The position numbers were made by a program, and so were the translations under genes. Source: Lachnospiraceae bacterium (GTDB lineage Bacteria > Bacillota > Clostridia > Lachnospirales > Lachnospiraceae). Taken from it: 64,000 nt of DNA. Each line of letters opens with the position of its first letter. Position 1 is the first letter of the stretch. The stretch is taken from positions 1-64,000 of the forward strand of contig CAAEMZ010000047.1 of NCBI GenBank assembly GCA_900757195.1. Direction: 5' to 3'. The notes under the pieces were generated by a model. That model was not told the origin of the DNA, did no database searches, and saw only the letters and a program-made list of their open reading frames with translations. Below are positions 60,772-64,000 of the stretch, piece after piece.

Positions 60772-61980
60772 ATGAAATATATTGTAATGTTGGGAGACGG
60801 CATGGCGGATGAGCCGCTTCAGGAACTTGGTGGAAAGACACCACTGGAATATGCAAATACAGAAACAATGGACCGGTTGGCGGCAAAGTCGGAAATCGGC
60901 ATGGCCCATACGATTCCGGAAGGGATGAATCCGGGAAGCGATACGGCGAATCTGGCGGTGCTCGGCTATAATCCGAGACTCTATTATACCGGACGTTCAC
61001 CGCTGGAAGCGCTGAGCATCGGCGTGGATATGAAAGAAACCGATGTGGCGCTGCGATGTAATCTGGTAACGCTTTCAGAAGAAACAGGTATTCCTTATGA
61101 AGAACGGACGATCATCGATCACAGTTCGGATGAAATTTCCACGGAAGACGCGGCGATTTTGCTTGAAGCAGTCCGTAAAGAACTGGAAAATGATACATAT
61201 AAATTTTATGTGGGTACGAGTTACCGGCATTTGCTGATCTGGGACAAAGGGATGGTTGTTGACCTGGTTCCGCCCCACGATCACCTCGGTTCGGTAATCA
61301 AAGAATATCTTCCGGAAGATGAAATGCTTCTGGAGATGATGAAAAAAAGTTATGATATTCTCGAAAATCATCCGCTGAATGTAGAACGGCGGAAAAAAGG
61401 ACTGAATCCGGCAAACTCCTGCTGGTTTTGGGGTGCAGGCACCCGTCCGGCGCTGACTTCTTTTGCAGAGAAGACCCATTTAAAGGGCGCCATGATCTCT
61501 GCGGTGGATTTACTGAAAGGAATCGCTGTCGGCGCAGAAATGCAGAATATCGAAGTGGAAGGTGCAAACGGCGGCCTTCACACGAATTATGAAGGCAAGT
61601 CAAAAGCGGCAGTGGACACACTGCTGAAGGATGGAAATGATTTTGTCTACATCCATCTGGAAGCGCCGGATGAAATGGGACACCAGGGAAGTGTGGAACG
61701 GAAGGTACAGGCGATTGAAAATATGGACAGCCGTCTGATTAAACCGTTGGTGGAAGCGCTGGATGCTTCCGGAGAAGATTACAGGCTGCTTATTATGCCG
61801 GATCATCCGACACCGATCTGCATCCGGACCCACTCTTCAAATCCGGTGCCGTTTATGCTTTACGACAGCCGTAAAGATTTGAAAAAAGACTGGCATTACA
61901 ACGAAAGAGAAGCTTCGGAAAGCGGCAATATTGTTGTTGAAGAAGGTTATCAGTTGATTGACCGGTTAATCAGGGAGTAA
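60772..61980 (+). CDS. Cofactor-independent phosphoglycerate mutase-like, putative homoserine kinase
   Basis: A 402-residue alkaline-phosphatase-superfamily enzyme of the archaeal-type apgM group. Metal residues are in MLGDGMADEP, the catalytic serine in PGSDTANLAVLGYNP, and the second metal cluster in LEAPDEMGHQG and MPDHPTP. In Clostridia this subfamily has been proposed to act as a homoserine kinase, and the ACT protein just upstream fits that view. Mutase activity remains possible. Confidence 0.88.
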   Translation: MKYIVMLGDGMADEPLQELGGKTPLEYANTETMDRLAAKSEIGMAHTIPEGMNPGSDTANLAVLGYNPRLYYTGRSPLEALSIGVDMKETDVALRCNLVTLSEETGIPYEERTIIDHSSDEISTEDAAILLEAVRKELENDTYKFYVGTSYRHLLIWDKGMVVDLVPPHDHLGSVIKEYLPEDEMLLEMMKKSYDILENHPLNVERRKKGLNPANSCWFWGAGTRPALTSFAEKTHLKGAMISAVDLLKGIAVGAEMQNIEVEGANGGLHTNYEGKSKAAVDTLLKDGNDFVYIHLEAPDEMGHQGSVERKVQAIENMDSRLIKPLVEALDASGEDYRLLIMPDHPTPICIRTHSSNPVPFMLYDSRKDLKKDWHYNEREASESGNIVVEEGYQLIDRLIRE

Positions 61981-61988
61981 AAAGATTT

Positions 61989-64000
61989 ATGGACATTATA
62001 AAGACACTCAGCCGGGAACTGGCGATTGAGACCTGGCAGACAGAAGCGACAATCAAATTAATCGACGAAGGGAATACGATTCCTTTTATTGCGAGATACC
62101 GGAAGGAAGCCACCGGTTCTCTGAACGATGAAGTTCTCCGGCAGTTTCATGAACGTCTTGTGTATCTCCGGAATCTGGAGGAAAAGAAACAGCAGGTACT
62201 TTCGACGATTGAAGAACAGGGGAAACTGACACCGGAACTGAAGAAATCCATTGAAGCGGCAGAAACGATGGTGGCGGTCGATGATTTATACCGTCCATAC
62301 CGTCCGAAACGGCGGACACGGGCGATTATCGCAAAGGAAAAAGGGCTGGAGCCTCTGGCAAATATTATTTTACTTCAGATGACAAAGAAACCGATCGCCG
62401 GGGAAGCTGAAGCTTATATTTCTGAGGAAAAGGGCGTGAAAAGCGCTGAAGAAGCGCTGGACGGCGCAAAAGATATTCTGGCAGAAATGATTTCGGATTC
62501 GGCGGATTACCGGGCGTATATCCGAAAAGTGACCATGAATGAAGGAAAGGTCACTTCGAAGGCCAGAGATGAAAAAGAAAAGTCTGTTTATGAAAATTAT
62601 TATGATTATGAAGAGGCTGTGAGCAAAATTCCGGGACACCGGATTCTGGCTTTGAACCGGGGCGAAAAAGAGAAATTTCTGACCGTCAAAGTGGAAGCGC
62701 CGGAAGAAAAAATTCTCCGATATCTGGAAAAACAGGTCCTCCGAAAAGACAATCCGGAAACGGAAGAAATTCTGAAAGCGGTGGTTGATGACAGTTATCA
62801 TCGTCTGATCGCTCCGGCAATTGAGCGGGAGGTACGCAACGAACTGACAGAAAAGGCGGAGGACGGCGGCATTAAAGTTTTTGGAAAGAATCTGCAGCAG
62901 CTTCTTATGCAGCCGCCGATTTCCGGAAAGGTTGTTCTCGGATGGGACCCTGCCTTCCGTACAGGCTGTAAACTGGCCGTTGTTGACGCAACGGGCAAGG
63001 TGCTGGATACGGTGGTTATTTATCCGACGGAGCCTCAGAAAAAGGTAGATCAGGCGAAAAAGATTTTAAAAGACCTTATAAAAAAATATGATATTACACT
63101 GATATCCCTTGGAAATGGAACGGCTTCCAGAGAATCGGAAATGGTCATTGTCGATCTTTTAAAGGAACTGGACCGCCGGGTGGAATATGTGATCGTCAGC
63201 GAAGCCGGAGCTTCGGTTTATTCGGCAAGTAAGCTGGCGACGGAAGAATTTCCTCAGTTCGATGTGGGCCAGCGAAGTGCGGCATCCATTGCCCGGAGAC
63301 TTCAGGACCCGCTGGCAGAACTGGTCAAGATTGAACCAAAGGCCATTGGTGTTGGACAGTATCAGCATGATATGAACCAGAAAAAGTTAAGTGATGTTCT
63401 CGGAGGCACCGTTGAAGACTGTGTCAACCGGGTTGGTGTGGATCTGAATACGGCATCGGCATCGCTTCTGGAATATATTTCGGGAATTAATAAAACAATC
63501 GCTAAGAATATTGTGGCTTACCGGGAAGCGAACGGAAAGTTTAAAAACCGCCGTCAGCTGTTGAAGGTGCCGAAACTCGGACCGAAAGCCTATGAACAGT
63601 GCGCCGGTTTTATGCGGATACCGGGGGGCGATAATCCTCTGGACCGGACAAGCGTTCATCCGGAATCCTATAAGGCGGCAGAAGAACTTCTGAAACGTCT
63701 CGGATTTACGACCGACGATATTTTGGACGGGAAATTGCAGGGCCTTAGCCGTCAGGTGAAGGACTATAAAAAACTCGGCGGGGATATCGGCGTGGGTGAA
63801 ATTACGCTTCGGGATATCGTCAAAGAGCTGGAAAAACCGGGCCGTGATCCGAGGGATGAGATGCCGCGGCCGATTCTTCGCACGGATGTTCTCGAAATGA
63901 AGGATCTGAAAGAGGGCATGATTTTAAAGGGAACCGTTCGAAATGTTATTGATTTCGGGGCTTTTGTAGATATCGGTGTCCATCAGGACGGCCTTGTTCA
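61989..64000 (+). CDS. tex: RNA-binding transcription accessory protein Tex (cut by window end)
   Basis: The first 670 codons are present, open to the window edge. ATG 61989 lies eight bases after the apgM-like stop. Tex-like N-terminal helices with RYRKEATGSLNDEVL and VDDLYRPYRPKRRTRA, a YqgF/RuvC-like domain (LGWDPAFRTGCKLAVVD), helix-hairpin-helix segments (GINKTIAKNIVAYREANGKF) and the start of an S1 domain (GTVRNVIDFGAFVDIGVHQD). Only the last part of the S1 domain is missing. Confidence 0.95.
   Translation, partial: MDIIKTLSRELAIETWQTEATIKLIDEGNTIPFIARYRKEATGSLNDEVLRQFHERLVYLRNLEEKKQQVLSTIEEQGKLTPELKKSIEAAETMVAVDDLYRPYRPKRRTRAIIAKEKGLEPLANIILLQMTKKPIAGEAEAYISEEKGVKSAEEALDGAKDILAEMISDSADYRAYIRKVTMNEGKVTSKARDEKEKSVYENYYDYEEAVSKIPGHRILALNRGEKEKFLTVKVEAPEEKILRYLEKQVLRKDNPETEEILKAVVDDSYHRLIAPAIEREVRNELTEKAEDGGIKVFGKNLQQLLMQPPISGKVVLGWDPAFRTGCKLAVVDATGKVLDTVVIYPTEPQKKVDQAKKILKDLIKKYDITLISLGNGTASRESEMVIVDLLKELDRRVEYVIVSEAGASVYSASKLATEEFPQFDVGQRSAASIARRLQDPLAELVKIEPKAIGVGQYQHDMNQKKLSDVLGGTVEDCVNRVGVDLNTASASLLEYISGINKTIAKNIVAYREANGKFKNRRQLLKVPKLGPKAYEQCAGFMRIPGGDNPLDRTSVHPESYKAAEELLKRLGFTTDDILDGKLQGLSRQVKDYKKLGGDIGVGEITLRDIVKELEKPGRDPRDEMPRPILRTDVLEMKDLKEGMILKGTVRNVIDFGAFVDIGVHQDGLV

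Overview
The window looks like a chromosomal segment of a gut-type Lachnospiraceae (Firmicutes, Clostridia). The basis is gene content and order: cdaR-like regulator, ftsE, ftsX and a PcsB/CwlO-type hydrolase together; hpf-secA-prfB-ACT-apgM-tex together; AGGAGG ribosome sites, sigma-A promoters, many intrinsic terminators, and an in-frame UGA in prfB. Almost all genes lie on the + strand. No rRNA, CRISPR array, phage or intact IS element was seen.

Layout. 1-634 is decayed sequence. 635-1945 encodes a TIR domain fused to a degenerate protein kinase, a likely defence or signalling protein. 1995-2416 is a strong promoter and a long folded leader ending in a terminator just before the polyamine operon (2417-8072: speA, speE, speB, carboxynorspermidine dehydrogenase and decarboxylase). 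8178-11172 holds a small unknown protein and a TetM-like GTPase fused to a Rae1/YacP-type NYN nuclease domain. 11181-21458 is mostly metabolism and transport: DUF1294, HAD phosphatase, AzlCD, CorA, ThiW-ThiM, MATE, an AGCS symporter, a 2-hydroxyacid dehydrogenase and BrnQ. 21529-26615 is a MarR-controlled heterodimeric ABC exporter with a YcxB-like protein, followed by an SDR on the minus strand.

27587-33158 is the division and cell-wall region: cdaR-like regulator, ftsE, ftsX, a coiled-coil LytM hydrolase and a CtpA protease, preceded by an exact match to the WalR box. 33209-35392 is a lipoprotein made of two tandem copies of one domain. 35436-37624 is a BlaR1-BlaI pair with no beta-lactamase beside it. 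37716-47403 holds MarR-MATE, an ABC transporter with a large permease, a DUF2935 protein, a lipoprotein, and an XRE/DUF3169/NatAB-like ABC cluster whose promoter carries twin operators. 47404-49602 is an AT-rich accessory patch: an AlbA_2/HATPase_c_4 protein behind several inverted repeats and a decayed fragment of uvrB.

49603 to the end is core: uvrB, tRNA-Gln, acyl-ACP thioesterase, CvfB, an SH3-NlpC/P60 hydrolase with two WalR-like boxes, a cluster of five DnaA boxes far from any dnaA gene, hpf, secA, prfB with its programmed frameshift, an ACT protein, an apgM/homoserine-kinase-like enzyme, and tex cut off by the window end.

The items most deserving a second look are the TIR-pseudokinase, the structured leader before speA, the TetM-like/Rae1 fusion, the DnaA-box cluster, and the WalR-type boxes that tie the two wall-hydrolase loci together. 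Everything here was read by eye; no database search or folding program was run.
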